Numbered from the stretch's first letter, positions 8,977 to 17,949 are shown. The stretch: 64,000 nt of DNA from DAIDKA01 sp036498905 (GCA_036498905.1 DASYER010000063.1:11165-75164), one strand, 5' to 3'. Translations and numbers: made by a program. The notes: generated by a model from the sequence alone, not told the origin.

Positions 8977-9291
8977 TTGCTTCTTTGCCGAAGGCACTTG
9001 GTCGTTCGTCCCAGAATACCTCTAAAGCGGCTGCGTGACTGCTCCCCACCTTCAGTCCGAGGGGTTGACATGACCCTTCAAAATACGATGCGGTTCACCT
9101 GTTACCGCGCCGTGCCATCACTTGGATGCTATATCGCTGAATTCGCACCTCACCGGCCAAGTCCCGGAAATCACCGGCCAACGGTTCTGACCGCCCTTTG
9201 TATTCTTCTAAAATTGCCGTGACGGTCGACGATCGTCGCGAGGCGGGCCCGCCGGGTTCCCCGGGAGTTTTGGCCCTCGAGGAGAAATGCA
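8977..9291. other. Divergent intergenic region
   Basis: 315 bases between divergent starts without a convincing gene. The only structure I see is the perfect 12-bp palindrome CGACGATCGTCG at 9227-9238, 54 bases before the next start, which could be an operator for the gene at 9292. Confidence 0.4.
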
Positions 9292-9855
9292 ATGGAGTCC
9301 CTTGATGAAGTCCGGCGCGATTTTGAGCTCCGTGCCAACAGATCCCTGTCACTGCCATTAGCAGGCACCGCCGTCTGGGTGATTGTTGCAGTCTTGGGTA
9401 TGGTCCTCCCAATGCGATCCGCCACTCTAGCTCTCATGTTCTGTACGGGCAGTATCTTTCCGCTGGCAGTGGGCATTGCAAAGGTGCGGCGGGAGGAATT
9501 GCTTTCGAACCCGAATCAATTTGCGAAGCTGATGGGTGCATGCGTGTTCATGGTGAACCTGCTTTGGGCACTTAATATTCCACTCGTGCTGCGCGCACCT
9601 CAGTTTATTCCCTTGAGCGTTGGAATCGGGCTCGGGCTACATTGGGTCGTCTATTCGTGGATCATACGAAACCCCCTGGGGTACATTCACGCTTCGTTTC
9701 GGACCGCCGCAGTGCTTGCCGCCTGGTTGTTATTTCCTGGACACGTCGTCACGGCGTGCGCTGCGGCAGTCGTCGCAGCATATACTTTGACAATCTGTCA
9801 GATGTCCACACGGCAGATCGTCGATTCGGAATTGCCTGTGACGGCCAAAGCCTGA
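9292..9855 (+). CDS. Hypothetical inner-membrane protein
   Basis: 187 aa with about six hydrophobic segments (e.g. LPLAGTAVWVIVAVLGMVLP, LGACVFMVNLLWALNIPLVL-like, GIGLGLHWVVYSWII, AAVLAAWLLFPGHVVTACAA). It starts with an acidic cytoplasmic segment (MESLDEVRRDFE). AGGAG lies seven bases before the ATG, so the start is secure. It resembles small uncharacterised integral membrane families, but I cannot name one with confidence. It converges with the ABC exporter gene, eight bases apart. Confidence 0.65.
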   Translation: MESLDEVRRDFELRANRSLSLPLAGTAVWVIVAVLGMVLPMRSATLALMFCTGSIFPLAVGIAKVRREELLSNPNQFAKLMGACVFMVNLLWALNIPLVLRAPQFIPLSVGIGLGLHWVVYSWIIRNPLGYIHASFRTAAVLAAWLLFPGHVVTACAAAVVAAYTLTICQMSTRQIVDSELPVTAKA

Positions 9856-9863
9856 AGTCCGGA

Positions 9864-11753
9864 TCACAACCCAGAGCGGGTGCTCGCCTTGTCTGCCTGA
9901 TCGGCAAATTGTGTTCGGTACAACTGCTCGTACAGGCCAGGCTGCACCGCCAGCTGTGCGTGGGTGCCGCGCTGGACGATCCTGCCCTCCTGCATCACCA
10001 GGATCTGGTCCGCCTTGAGCACGGTGGAGAGCCGGTGGGCGATGACAATCGCCGTGCGTCCTGCCAGCGCCCGTTCCAGCGCCTGCTGTACGGCCGCCTC
10101 GGAGCGTGAATCCAGATGCGCGGTGGCCTCATCGAGCACCACCAGGTCCGGGGCCTTAAGCAGAAGTCGGGCAATGGCGAGCCGTTGCTTCTCCCCACCC
10201 GAGAAACGGTAGCCACGCTCTCCGACCACCGTATCCAGTCCTTCGGACAGGCCGTCGACGACGTCGAGAATCTGCGCATCGCGCAGCGCGTCGCGAATCT
10301 GTTCGTCGCTGGCGTCCGGCCGCGCATACAGCATGTTGGCGCGCAGGGTGTCGTGAAACAGGTGTGCATCCTGTGTTACGACCCCGATGCGCTGCTGTAG
10401 CGAGCTCAGCCGCGCGTCGCGCACATCGACGCCGTTGACGCGTACCGTGCCGGAGATGGCGTCGTAAAGGCGTGGAATCAGCTGTGTGATCGTGGTCTTG
10501 CCTGCGCCCGACGGACCCACGAGCGCCACCAAAGTTCCGGGTGCGACACTCAGGTCGATGTCGTGAAGCACGATCTGTGGGGGGCGTCTTTCCGGGACTG
10601 CGATGGACTCCAGGGAGGCCAGGGATACCTCGGCTGCCGCCGGATAGCGGAAGGCGACGTGCTCAAACACCACGCCCATGGGCCCGTCGGGCACTTCCAC
10701 AGCATCCGGTTTTTCGCGCACCATGGGTTTGAGCTCGAGCACTTCGAACACGCGCTCGAAAGACACCAGGGCGGTCATCACCGTGACCTGGAGATTGGAC
10801 AGACCCATCACGGGTGCGTACAGACGCATCAGCAGTGCGGTCAATGCGACCACCGTGCCCAGGTCCAGAGCGTGCCGGGCTGCCAGCACACCACCCCAAC
10901 CATAAGCCAGCGCCGTGCCCAAGGACGCCATCAGCAGCAGACCCGTGGCAAGCAACCGACCGTACAACGCGGCGCGGATGGACAGACCGGACAGCTCGCG
11001 TGCCTTGGTCTCGAAGAGGGCTCCATCCACCTCGGGACGCCCAAAGAGTTTGGCCAGCATCGCCCCGGCCACATTGAAGCGCTCCACCATCATGCTGCTG
11101 ACACCGGAGCCGGCGTTCATGATTTCTCGCGTGATGGCCTGGATCCGCCGGCTCCAGTACCGCGCCGGCAGCACGAACAGCGGCAGCAGCACCAGCACGA
11201 CGATCGTGATCCTCCAGGACAACGCGAACATGGTTCCGATGATCAGCACCACCGTCACGATGTTGCCCGCGACGGTGGACAGTATGTCGGTGAAGGCGCT
11301 GCGCGCCCCCATCGTGTCGGAAAAGAGACGATTCACCAGCGCTCCGGTCTGCGTACGCGCAAAGAACGCCAGCGGCATGCTCCGGATATGGTTGAAGAGC
11401 CGGGCGCGCAGGCCCACGACCACATCGGCGCCAATGCGGGTACCCAGGTACGTCTGGGCGAGGCCCAGTGCCGCATCCAGCACGCCCAGCAGCGCGATGA
11501 GCACCGCCAGGCGCACGATTAGCGCCGTGTCGGCATGCAGGATGCCGTCGTTGATGATACGGCGGTAGATCAAAGGGTAGGTGACGACGATGCCCGCATC
11601 GGCGATGACCACCACCGCCAGCAGCAGTAACCAGCCCGTGTAGGGCAGGGCGATCTCAAGCGTCCGCCGCACGGTCCCGGGCTTGATGCCGTGCTCGAGT
11701 ACCGACGGGTCTTGCCTCAAGGTCCGCATCGCTGCGGCCATACCCCTTTGCAT
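9864..11753 (-). CDS. ABC exporter, fused permease and ATPase (MsbA/lipid A-multidrug type)
   Basis: 629 aa half-transporter. Six membrane helices (about residues 38-330) are followed by the nucleotide-binding domain: Walker A GPSGAGKT at 413-420, Q-loop TQDAHLFHDTL near 460, signature FSGGEKQRLAIA at 517-528, Walker B DLVVLDEATAHLD at 535-547 and the switch histidine in IVIAHRLST. It exports lipids, peptides or drugs as a homodimer in the inner membrane; substrate unknown. A low-complexity insertion (about residues 370-395) precedes the ATPase. Several ATGs (11753, 11741, 11729) could be the start. No cotranscribed partner is visible. Confidence 0.88.
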   Translation of the reverse strand: MQRGMAAAMRTLRQDPSVLEHGIKPGTVRRTLEIALPYTGWLLLLAVVVIADAGIVVTYPLIYRRIINDGILHADTALIVRLAVLIALLGVLDAALGLAQTYLGTRIGADVVVGLRARLFNHIRSMPLAFFARTQTGALVNRLFSDTMGARSAFTDILSTVAGNIVTVVLIIGTMFALSWRITIVVLVLLPLFVLPARYWSRRIQAITREIMNAGSGVSSMMVERFNVAGAMLAKLFGRPEVDGALFETKARELSGLSIRAALYGRLLATGLLLMASLGTALAYGWGGVLAARHALDLGTVVALTALLMRLYAPVMGLSNLQVTVMTALVSFERVFEVLELKPMVREKPDAVEVPDGPMGVVFEHVAFRYPAAAEVSLASLESIAVPERRPPQIVLHDIDLSVAPGTLVALVGPSGAGKTTITQLIPRLYDAISGTVRVNGVDVRDARLSSLQQRIGVVTQDAHLFHDTLRANMLYARPDASDEQIRDALRDAQILDVVDGLSEGLDTVVGERGYRFSGGEKQRLAIARLLLKAPDLVVLDEATAHLDSRSEAAVQQALERALAGRTAIVIAHRLSTVLKADQILVMQEGRIVQRGTHAQLAVQPGLYEQLYRTQFADQADKASTRSGL

Positions 11754-11825
11754 ACGGGCCCTCAGTTGGTACTGAAAATGGTCGAGAATCGGCCTGCAGC
11801 ATAGTGCAGATCGAACCTGATCGCA

Positions 11826-13190
11826 TCACTCAAAAAGACAATTTCCAGAGCATATTACTGCCTGCGGTCTTGGTTGCTTTGGAAGCTGTGCGAGAACGTC
11901 CTTGCTGATCCTTGCAACAACGTGAAACTGAGGATCGACGACTTCTGCGATGTCGTAGTGGATCGAAGTCGCAAGCACCGTGGCGACTTCGCCGCTATCC
12001 AGGCGATAGTGACTGACCAACCAGTTGGACAGTCCGGAGGTGGCATTCTGCTGCGCAGCCTGCAGTGAGCCGCCGATGCCGGAAACCATGATGTCGTGAT
12101 CGTTTTCGGCCCAGGGCTGGTCCAGCAGTTCGTCCCGGATGAGAGTGACAGTGAATTCAACATCCATGGAGGTCTCAAGACCCTGTCCCGTAATTTCGCC
12201 ATCCGCCTGCAGGGCGTGGCCGTCTCCCATGACGAGCAGGGCGCCGGCCTGATAGACGGGCAGGTAGAGCGTTACCCCTTCGCGGATCTGGTTGTAGTCC
12301 AGATTCCCGCCGAAGCGACCGAGTTCAGCACTGTTGGATATGGCGTCCCCGACCGGTGCCGTACCGACGCTGCCGAGCATGGGAAGCAATTTGACCTGAT
12401 ACCCCTTGAGTTTTTCTGACGGCTTGTCGGGTCTCGCGGTCCCATTCGTGCGATCGAGTATCCAGATATCGCTCCAGTCCTGCGGACGCTTCTGCTGATA
12501 CCAAGGCGGAACTGCGATGGAGGCTACACTGCCACGGTACTGGAACGCGGTGTCGCGATTCGGCCGGATCGCGTTGAAGTGGACGGCGATGGTATCGCCG
12601 GTCATCGCGCCCTCGATATAGAACGGACCGGTCAGCGGGTTGCCCTCTATGGTGACCCCGACGTCGTGCTCATCGTGACCCGCTGCATCCAAGGTCTTGG
12701 TACGCACGGTATCGCCCGGGAAGATGCGCAGCGCCGGCGGGTTAGCCCCCGAGTAGGACCGATAGAAAACCTTGGGGTCGTAGGTGATGACTCTGGGTGC
12801 CTCCGGCGGCTGTCTGGGCCTGCGCGCGGAGACCGTGATCGGGAGGTTGTGCAGCAGGCCTGAACCCGAAAGCACTCCGTTCTTTTCGGTCAGCACCAGC
12901 GAACCGAAGACCTCGGCCCCCTCGGGCGGCAGAATCTTCAGGTGCAGGCCATCCTTCTGCACGATGCCGGAGAACTTGTAGGGGAAAACGTCGTCCGGCA
13001 CGAGATAGCCTGATCGCCCGAGGTATTGCGAACCGTCGGTCGTAAGCTCGAGCCCGGCCACAAAGGTACCCCCGGGGTAAGAGGTCGTGACTTCCCAGCG
13101 TCCCGCGAGATCAGGACCCGCCGAGGCGGCTGCCGCGCCCGTTGCCCAGACCATTAGAAGCCATGCGACCACATTCCGTTGCGTCGTCAT
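11826..13190 (-). CDS. Secreted acetamidase/formamidase-family protein with an extra N-terminal beta domain
   Basis: 454 aa with signal peptide (VVAWLLMVWATGAAAASAG). Residues about 25-135 form a beta-rich domain (GRWEVTTSYPGGTFVAGLEL) not found in the cytoplasmic enzymes. Residues about 145-440 carry the FmdA/AmdA fold: NPLTGPFYIEGAMTGDTIAVHF, LPMLGSVGTAPVGDAI, GGNLDYNQIREGVTLYLPVY, LVMGDGHALQADGEITGQGLE. The family hydrolyses formamide or short amides. Secretion and the N-terminal domain make a different amide substrate likely. The start ATG at 13190 follows from the signal peptide. It is unlinked to obvious nitrogen genes. Confidence 0.78.
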   Translation of the reverse strand: MTTQRNVVAWLLMVWATGAAAASAGPDLAGRWEVTTSYPGGTFVAGLELTTDGSQYLGRSGYLVPDDVFPYKFSGIVQKDGLHLKILPPEGAEVFGSLVLTEKNGVLSGSGLLHNLPITVSARRPRQPPEAPRVITYDPKVFYRSYSGANPPALRIFPGDTVRTKTLDAAGHDEHDVGVTIEGNPLTGPFYIEGAMTGDTIAVHFNAIRPNRDTAFQYRGSVASIAVPPWYQQKRPQDWSDIWILDRTNGTARPDKPSEKLKGYQVKLLPMLGSVGTAPVGDAISNSAELGRFGGNLDYNQIREGVTLYLPVYQAGALLVMGDGHALQADGEITGQGLETSMDVEFTVTLIRDELLDQPWAENDHDIMVSGIGGSLQAAQQNATSGLSNWLVSHYRLDSGEVATVLATSIHYDIAEVVDPQFHVVARISKDVLAQLPKQPRPQAVICSGNCLFE

Positions 13191-13303
13191 TTAGGAACCC
13201 CGTTATTGTTGGATCGGGTTGCGGAGCCAGGTGCATCTGAAGGACCAGGCAGCCTTTCGGGAGTTCAATTTGCATGCAAATCGGCCGCGCGACGTCCGCC
13301 GTT

Positions 13304-13585
13304 CTAATGCCCGTCGCTGTAGGCTCTCCGATGGTGCAATTTCAAAGAAAGCACCAACCCCGCCAACAACAGGGTCACCGCATTGGCAATGGTGATGGGC
13401 AAGCTGCGCACGGCAATTCCGTATATCAGCCATAGCGATACGCCCAGAGTGAAGAGTCCGTACATCCGCAGCGAAATACCGCTCAGATCGCGGGTCCGCC
13501 ACGAATGCCAGGCCTGAGGAATGAACGCGATGGTGGTAAAGATGCCGGCGGCAAAACCGACCAGGTCGATCACATTTCGATGCAT
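13304..13585 (-). CDS. SemiSWEET sugar transporter (PQ-loop)
   Basis: 93 aa, the usual SemiSWEET length. Three helices are present, with the PQ motif in TTIAFIPQAWHSWRTRDLSGIS (helix 1/loop), then GLFTLGVSLWLIYGIA and ITIANAVTLLLAGLVLSLKL with the Asn of helix 3. Such proteins dimerise to make one bidirectional facilitator for mono- or disaccharides. No clear ribosome site precedes the ATG at 13585. Both flanking gaps are short, and the gene appears to stand alone between the acetamidase and PD40 genes. Confidence 0.85.
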   Translation of the reverse strand: MHRNVIDLVGFAAGIFTTIAFIPQAWHSWRTRDLSGISLRMYGLFTLGVSLWLIYGIAVRSLPITIANAVTLLLAGLVLSLKLHHRRAYSDGH

Positions 13586-13672
13586 GCGGGCAGTTTACTA
13601 CTAAGCCCGCCTGCCACGAGGGTGATCCACTGCTTCACCGGCCCGCCAAGTACAGTCAGATCGGGTCGCTGT

Positions 13673-14956
13673 TCACTGCAGTGTGACGACAGCAATGCTG
13701 ACCGCTTTCTTGGCTGGATCGCCCGTTGCGAACACCAGTCTGCGGCCGTCGGGTGAGAAGACGGGATGACCGGCATTCAGCGCATAGTCCGTGACCTGCA
13801 CCAGCCCGCTGCCGTCGCGGTTGACGATGAAGACGGCATACAGACTATTTGGGCTGCCGCGGTCGGATTCGAAGGCCAGCCGCTTGCCGTCCGGCGACCA
13901 GGACGGGGTGCGCCCTTGAAGCGGATTGGATTCCAACCTGGATGACTCGCCGCGCCCGTCGACCAGCCAAATCTGATTGTTGTCCTGATCGTAGAGCTGG
14001 CCGTGGTTTGCCTGACCGGCGAAGGCAACCGATTTCCCATCGGGCGATACGCTCGACATACCGGCCAGGACCTGGTCCTGACGGGTGATGGCGACCGGCG
14101 TGATACCGTCGATATTCATGCGATACAGAATGTTCCGGGCCGCATCGCCGAAGCCGATGGTCTTGCCATCCGGATACCAGGAGGGGTAACTCGGCGCGAG
14201 CAGATCCTTGGTCATCAGGTGACGGGCATTGCGACCGTCGCCATCGATCACCCACAGGCCGCTGTCCTTGCCATCGGGGGAATCACCGTTGAAGACGATG
14301 CGACCGGTCTTTGCCGACCAGCTGGCCCGGGTCGCGGACACCGGCATTTGCGCAAAGAGTTCAGGGCTGCCGCCCGCGGCCGAAACCCGAAACAGCGCCC
14401 AGGTCTTGCCAACGTCCAACGTGCGGCTGAACAGCACGGTCTTTCCATCTGGTGAAAAGCAGGGCCAATAGTCGATGACTCCGGTGGTCCGCGTTGTAAT
14501 GTCCCGCGCTGCCGCGTTCGGCATCACGTTCCAGGTGCGCGCCACCGCAGGTTTGGGTACAGCCGGCGAACCGGGTGCGGGAAAGCTCTTTGCCAGCTCT
14601 TCCGCAATGCGTGGTGCTGCGACGTCGCGACCTCCCTGCGTAATCGTCATGCCGGTGATCTTGCCATCGGCGCCCGCGTTGAACGTGAACAGGACGCCGC
14701 CATTTGCGAAAGAGAATTTGTTTGAGCTTTCCGGCGTGGCTTCCGCGCGTTGGGGAGTGCCCACCGCACCGAAATAGAAATGATCGCCTTCGCGCCAAAA
14801 ATGAACTGACCGTTGCGGACCGATCAGGTAATAACCTTCATAGTGGTCGGCCGCGGCCTGGTCGAGTGCAACTGCGGCCATCGAGGCGCCTGTAATTTGC
14901 AACGCAAGCACCAGCAGCGCGCCGCACGCCCGCCGCAAGATGACGGGTCTTTTCAT
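13673..14956 (-). CDS. Exported PD40/TolB-like beta-propeller protein
   Basis: 427 aa. The start is fixed by the ATGA overlap with the preceding gene's stop and by the signal peptide (RRACGALLVLALQITGASMAAVA). After a short N-terminal domain (about 30-110, YYLIGPQRSVHFWREGDHFYF) come six PD40 repeats, each with the FSPDGK core: WPCFSPDGKTVLF, YPSWYPDGKTIGF, SSVSPDGKSVAF, PSWSPDGKRLAF, HPVFSPDGRRLVF and a degenerate one. The fold is that of TolB-type propellers; the function is unknown. It is the last gene of the PadR-HAAS-PD40 operon. Confidence 0.78.
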   Translation of the reverse strand: MKRPVILRRACGALLVLALQITGASMAAVALDQAAADHYEGYYLIGPQRSVHFWREGDHFYFGAVGTPQRAEATPESSNKFSFANGGVLFTFNAGADGKITGMTITQGGRDVAAPRIAEELAKSFPAPGSPAVPKPAVARTWNVMPNAAARDITTRTTGVIDYWPCFSPDGKTVLFSRTLDVGKTWALFRVSAAGGSPELFAQMPVSATRASWSAKTGRIVFNGDSPDGKDSGLWVIDGDGRNARHLMTKDLLAPSYPSWYPDGKTIGFGDAARNILYRMNIDGITPVAITRQDQVLAGMSSVSPDGKSVAFAGQANHGQLYDQDNNQIWLVDGRGESSRLESNPLQGRTPSWSPDGKRLAFESDRGSPNSLYAVFIVNRDGSGLVQVTDYALNAGHPVFSPDGRRLVFATGDPAKKAVSIAVVTLQ

Positions 14957-15672
14957 GTCCGCACCAGCCGTAACCGCCAGACTCGATAGGCTACAATTGC
15001 CGCGACGAACAATACGGCAGCGTGCAGAGCTGCCACCCCTAGGGTGACGGCCAAATCCCGATGCCCATGCAGATAGAAGAAGGCTAACACCGAGAATCCC
15101 CAACCGCCCGGATGACCGGCCTCAGCCTGATATTCATGCCAGTGAAACCCGAGCATCGAGCTGAAGAGTGCGAGCAGGACAAGACCGACCCACAACCAGG
15201 GGGTTGAAAGGCGCTGGCGCAGGGCCAGTACGAGGTATCCAGCCGTGAGCAGCACGCCAGCCAGGTAGTTGATGAGGAAACCCAGGATCCCGATAAGGGC
15301 GCGATAGCTCTCCGGCATCGCAGAGGGTGCGATGGAGTTCAGCGGCGAGAGCACGTGGATCATCGATGAATCCGTGACCCCGATCAGGGCCATCCACAAC
15401 GGCACTGGCGAGAGTGCAAATACCGCCCACGGCGCCCGTGCCACCAGCGAGCGGGCAGGGGCCCTGTCGATCATCGCCTGCGCCAGTTCGGCATCGTTGC
15501 CCACGAAAGATCTGGCGCGCTCGACCGCCTTGGTCTCATTCAGGCCGGACGCGCGCTCACGCTCGATGAGATCGGCCAGGTGCTCCCGCAGCTCGGTGAC
15601 ATAGCGTTGCGCGTGGCGCGGCGCGATACCGGCGCGCAATAGTCGTTCTCGCACTGTCTCAAATGGCGGCAT
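14953..15672 (-). CDS. HAAS-type membrane protein of PadR operon
   Basis: 239 aa. The N-terminal ~75 residues form an amphipathic helical domain (LLRAGIAPRHAQRYVTELREHLADLIERE...AVERARSFVGNDAELAQAMI) like the HAAS/permease-prefix domains found next to PadR regulators. About five hydrophobic segments follow. Its start overlaps the PadR stop by 14 bases and its stop overlaps the PD40 start by four, so the three genes are translationally coupled. In such operons PadR controls the membrane protein's level; what the protein does is unknown. Confidence 0.75.
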   Translation of the reverse strand: MPPFETVRERLLRAGIAPRHAQRYVTELREHLADLIERERASGLNETKAVERARSFVGNDAELAQAMIDRAPARSLVARAPWAVFALSPVPLWMALIGVTDSSMIHVLSPLNSIAPSAMPESYRALIGILGFLINYLAGVLLTAGYLVLALRQRLSTPWLWVGLVLLALFSSMLGFHWHEYQAEAGHPGGWGFSVLAFFYLHGHRDLAVTLGVAALHAAVLFVAAIVAYRVWRLRLVRT

Positions 15673-16009
15673 GATGCTCGTCCGCCTTGATTACAGACCG
15701 GATGGCCCCGGCGAGTGTGGTCCAGTTCGTTGCCAGGTCCCGGTATCGAAGCACCCCGGGCGCGGTGACGGCGTAGTAGATGCGACTGCGGCCCTCGACC
15801 GTCTTACGACGCGCCTTGAGTGCGCCTTCGCGCTCCAGGGTGTGAAGCACCGTATAGACGATGCCTTCGCCCAGGCTCACGACATCCCCGGTCTCGGTGC
15901 GGATCGTTTGGACGAGTTCATAGCCGTACATCTCACGAACCTGCAGCAGCCGCAGGATCATCAACTCCGGTACCCCGGCCATGAAATTGGGATTGGTCTC
16001 GCGCGCCAT
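15659..16009 (-). CDS. PadR-family transcriptional regulator
   Basis: 116 aa winged-helix protein: FMAGVPELMILRLLQVREMYGYELVQTIR, then SLGEGIVYTVLHTLEREGALKARRKTVEGRSRIYYAVT, the helix-turn-helix and wing of PadR family members (subfamily without the long C-terminal domain). The ATG at 16009 has GAGG seven bases upstream, and this ribosome site lies inside the proximal operator, which suggests tight autoregulation. First gene of a three-gene coupled operon. Confidence 0.88.
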   Translation of the reverse strand: MARETNPNFMAGVPELMILRLLQVREMYGYELVQTIRTETGDVVSLGEGIVYTVLHTLEREGALKARRKTVEGRSRIYYAVTAPGVLRYRDLATNWTTLAGAIRSVIKADEHHAAI

Positions 16010-16013
16010 GCCA

Positions 16014-16058
16014 ATACCTCTTGATTAGAGGTGTAGTATACCTTTTAGTTAGAGGTAT
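16014..16058. promoter_or_regulatory. Tandem 21-bp PadR operators
   Basis: Two imperfect palindromes with the same design lie at 16014-16034 and 16038-16058, 24 bases apart. Each begins ATACCT and ends TTAGAGGTnT, and 17 of 21 positions agree between them. Both halves of each site are complementary (ACCTCT/AGAGGT in the first; ATACCT/AGGTAT in the second). The sites cover the predicted promoter and the ribosome site of padR. Confidence 0.75.
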
Positions 16059-16062
16059 GCAA
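16035..16062 (-). promoter_or_regulatory. Predicted sigma-70 promoter of the PadR operon
   Basis: Read on the minus strand, TTGCAT (16062-16057) and TATACT (16040-16035) are separated by 16 bases, a good sigma-70 match. Transcription would start near 16028. The distal operator fills the space between -35 and -10, so bound PadR should block polymerase. Confidence 0.65.
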
Positions 16063-16089
16063 GCGCACGGCACCGATCCGCCCACGCAC

Positions 16090-16689
16090 TCAGGCGGGTC
16101 GATAGATCTGCAGGGTGGACCCTTGGGGAAATGCCTTCGAACTGACTAGGCTGAAGCGCCGGGGATGGGTCAGCTCGGTAAAGATCGGCAGACCCTGTCC
16201 CAGGGCAATCGGAATGAGGAGCAGGTCGAATTGGTCGACGAGACCATGAGCGATGAGGCTGCGAGCAAAGCTCGCCCCGCCGTAGGCGAACATCGGCTTT
16301 CCATCCTGGGCCTTCAATTTGGCGACTTCCGCGACCAGTTCACCGCTTGCCACATACGCCTGCGCCCAGCTCTCCGCGCCGGGCTGAAGAGCCTCGGGCT
16401 TATCCCGGGCGGCGCGAGCAGCTTCGAGGATTGCCGGTCCCTGTCTGGAAAAGACGACCTTGGGAATCTGGTTCATCGGGGCTGCGAACCCGTCGGTCGA
16501 GATCGGCCAATAGGAGGCCATGTCCCGGAACGTACGGCTGCCCATGACGTGCAGGCTCGTGCTCCAAGCCCTCTCGATCAGCCACGCCTTCGCCACGGGA
16601 TCCGGATTGATCATCCATTTGGAGTCGCCGTCGGTGCTGCCCACGAATCCGTCTAGCGATATATACATCCTGAGGATCAGTTCTCTCAT
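16090..16689 (-). CDS. Dihydrofolate-reductase-like (RibD C-terminal domain) protein
   Basis: 199 aa from the ATG at 16689, which has AAGGAG six bases upstream. LRMYISLDGFVGS at the N-terminus, VMGSRTFRDMASYW, and the C-terminal YGGASFARSLIAHGLVDQFDLLLIPIALGQGLPIF are the signature blocks of the RibD_C/YwjB-like NADPH-dependent reductase family. These are not trimethoprim-target DHFRs; substrates are mostly unknown. It is followed on the opposite flank by the PadR promoter region and may be monocistronic. Confidence 0.8.
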   Translation of the reverse strand: MRELILRMYISLDGFVGSTDGDSKWMINPDPVAKAWLIERAWSTSLHVMGSRTFRDMASYWPISTDGFAAPMNQIPKVVFSRQGPAILEAARAARDKPEALQPGAESWAQAYVASGELVAEVAKLKAQDGKPMFAYGGASFARSLIAHGLVDQFDLLLIPIALGQGLPIFTELTHPRRFSLVSSKAFPQGSTLQIYRPA

Positions 16690-16809
16690 TGCGTTCTCCT
16701 TGGGGTTTCCAAGCAACGACGTTTCGATCGGATGAATTTCGACAATTTGGCGAGCCCTTTTGCAGAAAAGGTGACTCGGGGCCGCCGCTTGCCCGCTTCA
16801 GGCCGGCCG

Positions 16810-17658
16810 CTAAATCATCGGCAGAGATCGAGGCAGCGGGCCGCGCGGAAATGCCTTTTCGATCTGGGCCACCTCCGTATGGCTAAGCTCAAGGGTTTCG
16901 GCGTACGCATTCTCGACAACATGTTCAAGTGTCGATGCCTTGGGAATTGCAAACACGGATGAATGGCGCAGTAGGAAACACAGCGCTACCTGACGTGGGG
17001 TGGCGCCATGAACTTCGGCTATTTGTTGTAGCACCTGGCCACCGGGTGATCGCGGAGCCGGGAATCCGGATCTGCTCCCGAACGGGCTGTAGGCGACCAC
17101 CGCGATTCCATGTGCCGAACACCAAGGAATCACAGCATGCTCAATCGCTCTTTCCTCCAGGTGGTAAAGCACCTGGTTGCACACCGGAGGGGATGCGCTG
17201 GATAGAGCGTGCAGCTCTTCAAGATCATCCACGTCGAAATTGCTGACTCCCCAGGAAAGAATTTTACCGTCACGAATGAGCTGATCGAAGGCCGCTATCG
17301 TCTCCCGCAGCGGATGGTTACCGCGCCAGTGCAGTAGGTAACAATCCAGCCGATCCGTCTTCAGGCGGGCGAGGGAGGCTTCGCAGGCCAGCACGACTCC
17401 CTTCCGCGATGCATTCGACGGTAGAACCTTGGAGACTAGGAATATCTCATTGCGGCGTCCCTCGATGGCCTTCGCGACCAATTGCTCGGCTTTCCCCGAC
17501 CCATACATCTCCGCGGTATCTATATGGGTCATACCGAGGTCAATTCCGCGACGCAGAGCTTGCACTGCAGTGCCCGTGGGTACCTGCTCAATATTCCAGG
17601 TACCCTGGCCTATCTCTGAAACTTCGCGCGACATCGGGCCAAATTGCCGACATTCCAT
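16810..17658 (-). CDS. Aldo/keto reductase
   Basis: 282 aa. NAD(P)H-dependent reduction of aldehydes or ketones in a TIM barrel. The catalytic tetrad is visible: Asp in THIDTAEMYGSG, Tyr in the same segment, Lys in FLVSKVLPSNASRKG and His in DCYLLHWRGNHPLRE. The cofactor end is LLRHSSVFAIPKASTLEHVVENA. The closest type by layout is the YeaE/2,5-diketo-gluconate reductase-like group. GAGGG lies seven bases before the ATG at 17658. No operon partner is clear. Confidence 0.87.
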   Translation of the reverse strand: MECRQFGPMSREVSEIGQGTWNIEQVPTGTAVQALRRGIDLGMTHIDTAEMYGSGKAEQLVAKAIEGRRNEIFLVSKVLPSNASRKGVVLACEASLARLKTDRLDCYLLHWRGNHPLRETIAAFDQLIRDGKILSWGVSNFDVDDLEELHALSSASPPVCNQVLYHLEERAIEHAVIPWCSAHGIAVVAYSPFGSRSGFPAPRSPGGQVLQQIAEVHGATPRQVALCFLLRHSSVFAIPKASTLEHVVENAYAETLELSHTEVAQIEKAFPRGPLPRSLPMI

Positions 17659-17775
17659 TGTTTCACCCTCTGTTGGTCACTGGCTGGCGGTCGTAACGCT
17701 ATCTCACGACGGAGGAGTATACTTAGGCTGCATCGGAGGCTTGGTTTCGATGCCTTTTGAGGGAAGACCGATACC

Positions 17776-17949
17776 GTGAACCAGCTCGGAACGAAACTTC
17801 TACTCGTCTTACTTGTGGCAGGGATCCTTGTCTTTGGAATGGCCGACCCATTCACGATTAAACACCTGGTGATCGTGACCACGGCCGCGCTGGTAGTTTT
17901 CGGCACGCCGGTGCTGAAGGCGTTTCTGATACGTCTCCATGTCTGGTAA
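17776..17949 (+). CDS. Small hypothetical membrane protein
   Basis: 57 aa with GTG start, in an otherwise empty 383-base gap (17659-18041). Two hydrophobic stretches are predicted: KLLLVLLVAGILVFGMA and HLVIVTTAALVVFGTPVLKA, separated by a short polar turn (DPFTIKH). GAGGGA lies about 11 bases upstream, a little far. No family is recognised. The two-helix composition and lack of a competing gene support it, but it could be chance. Confidence 0.45.
   Translation: MNQLGTKLLLVLLVAGILVFGMADPFTIKHLVIVTTAALVVFGTPVLKAFLIRLHVW

Noticed and set aside
10563..11522. Long (319 aa) open frame antisense to the ABC exporter
   Set aside because: His/Gln/Arg-rich composition typical of a high-GC shadow frame; the opposite strand has all ABC motifs.
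13673..15103. Longer start (15103) for the PD40 protein
   Set aside because: The added 49 residues overlap the HAAS gene and lack signal features; the ATGA-coupled ATG at 14956 starts the signal peptide.
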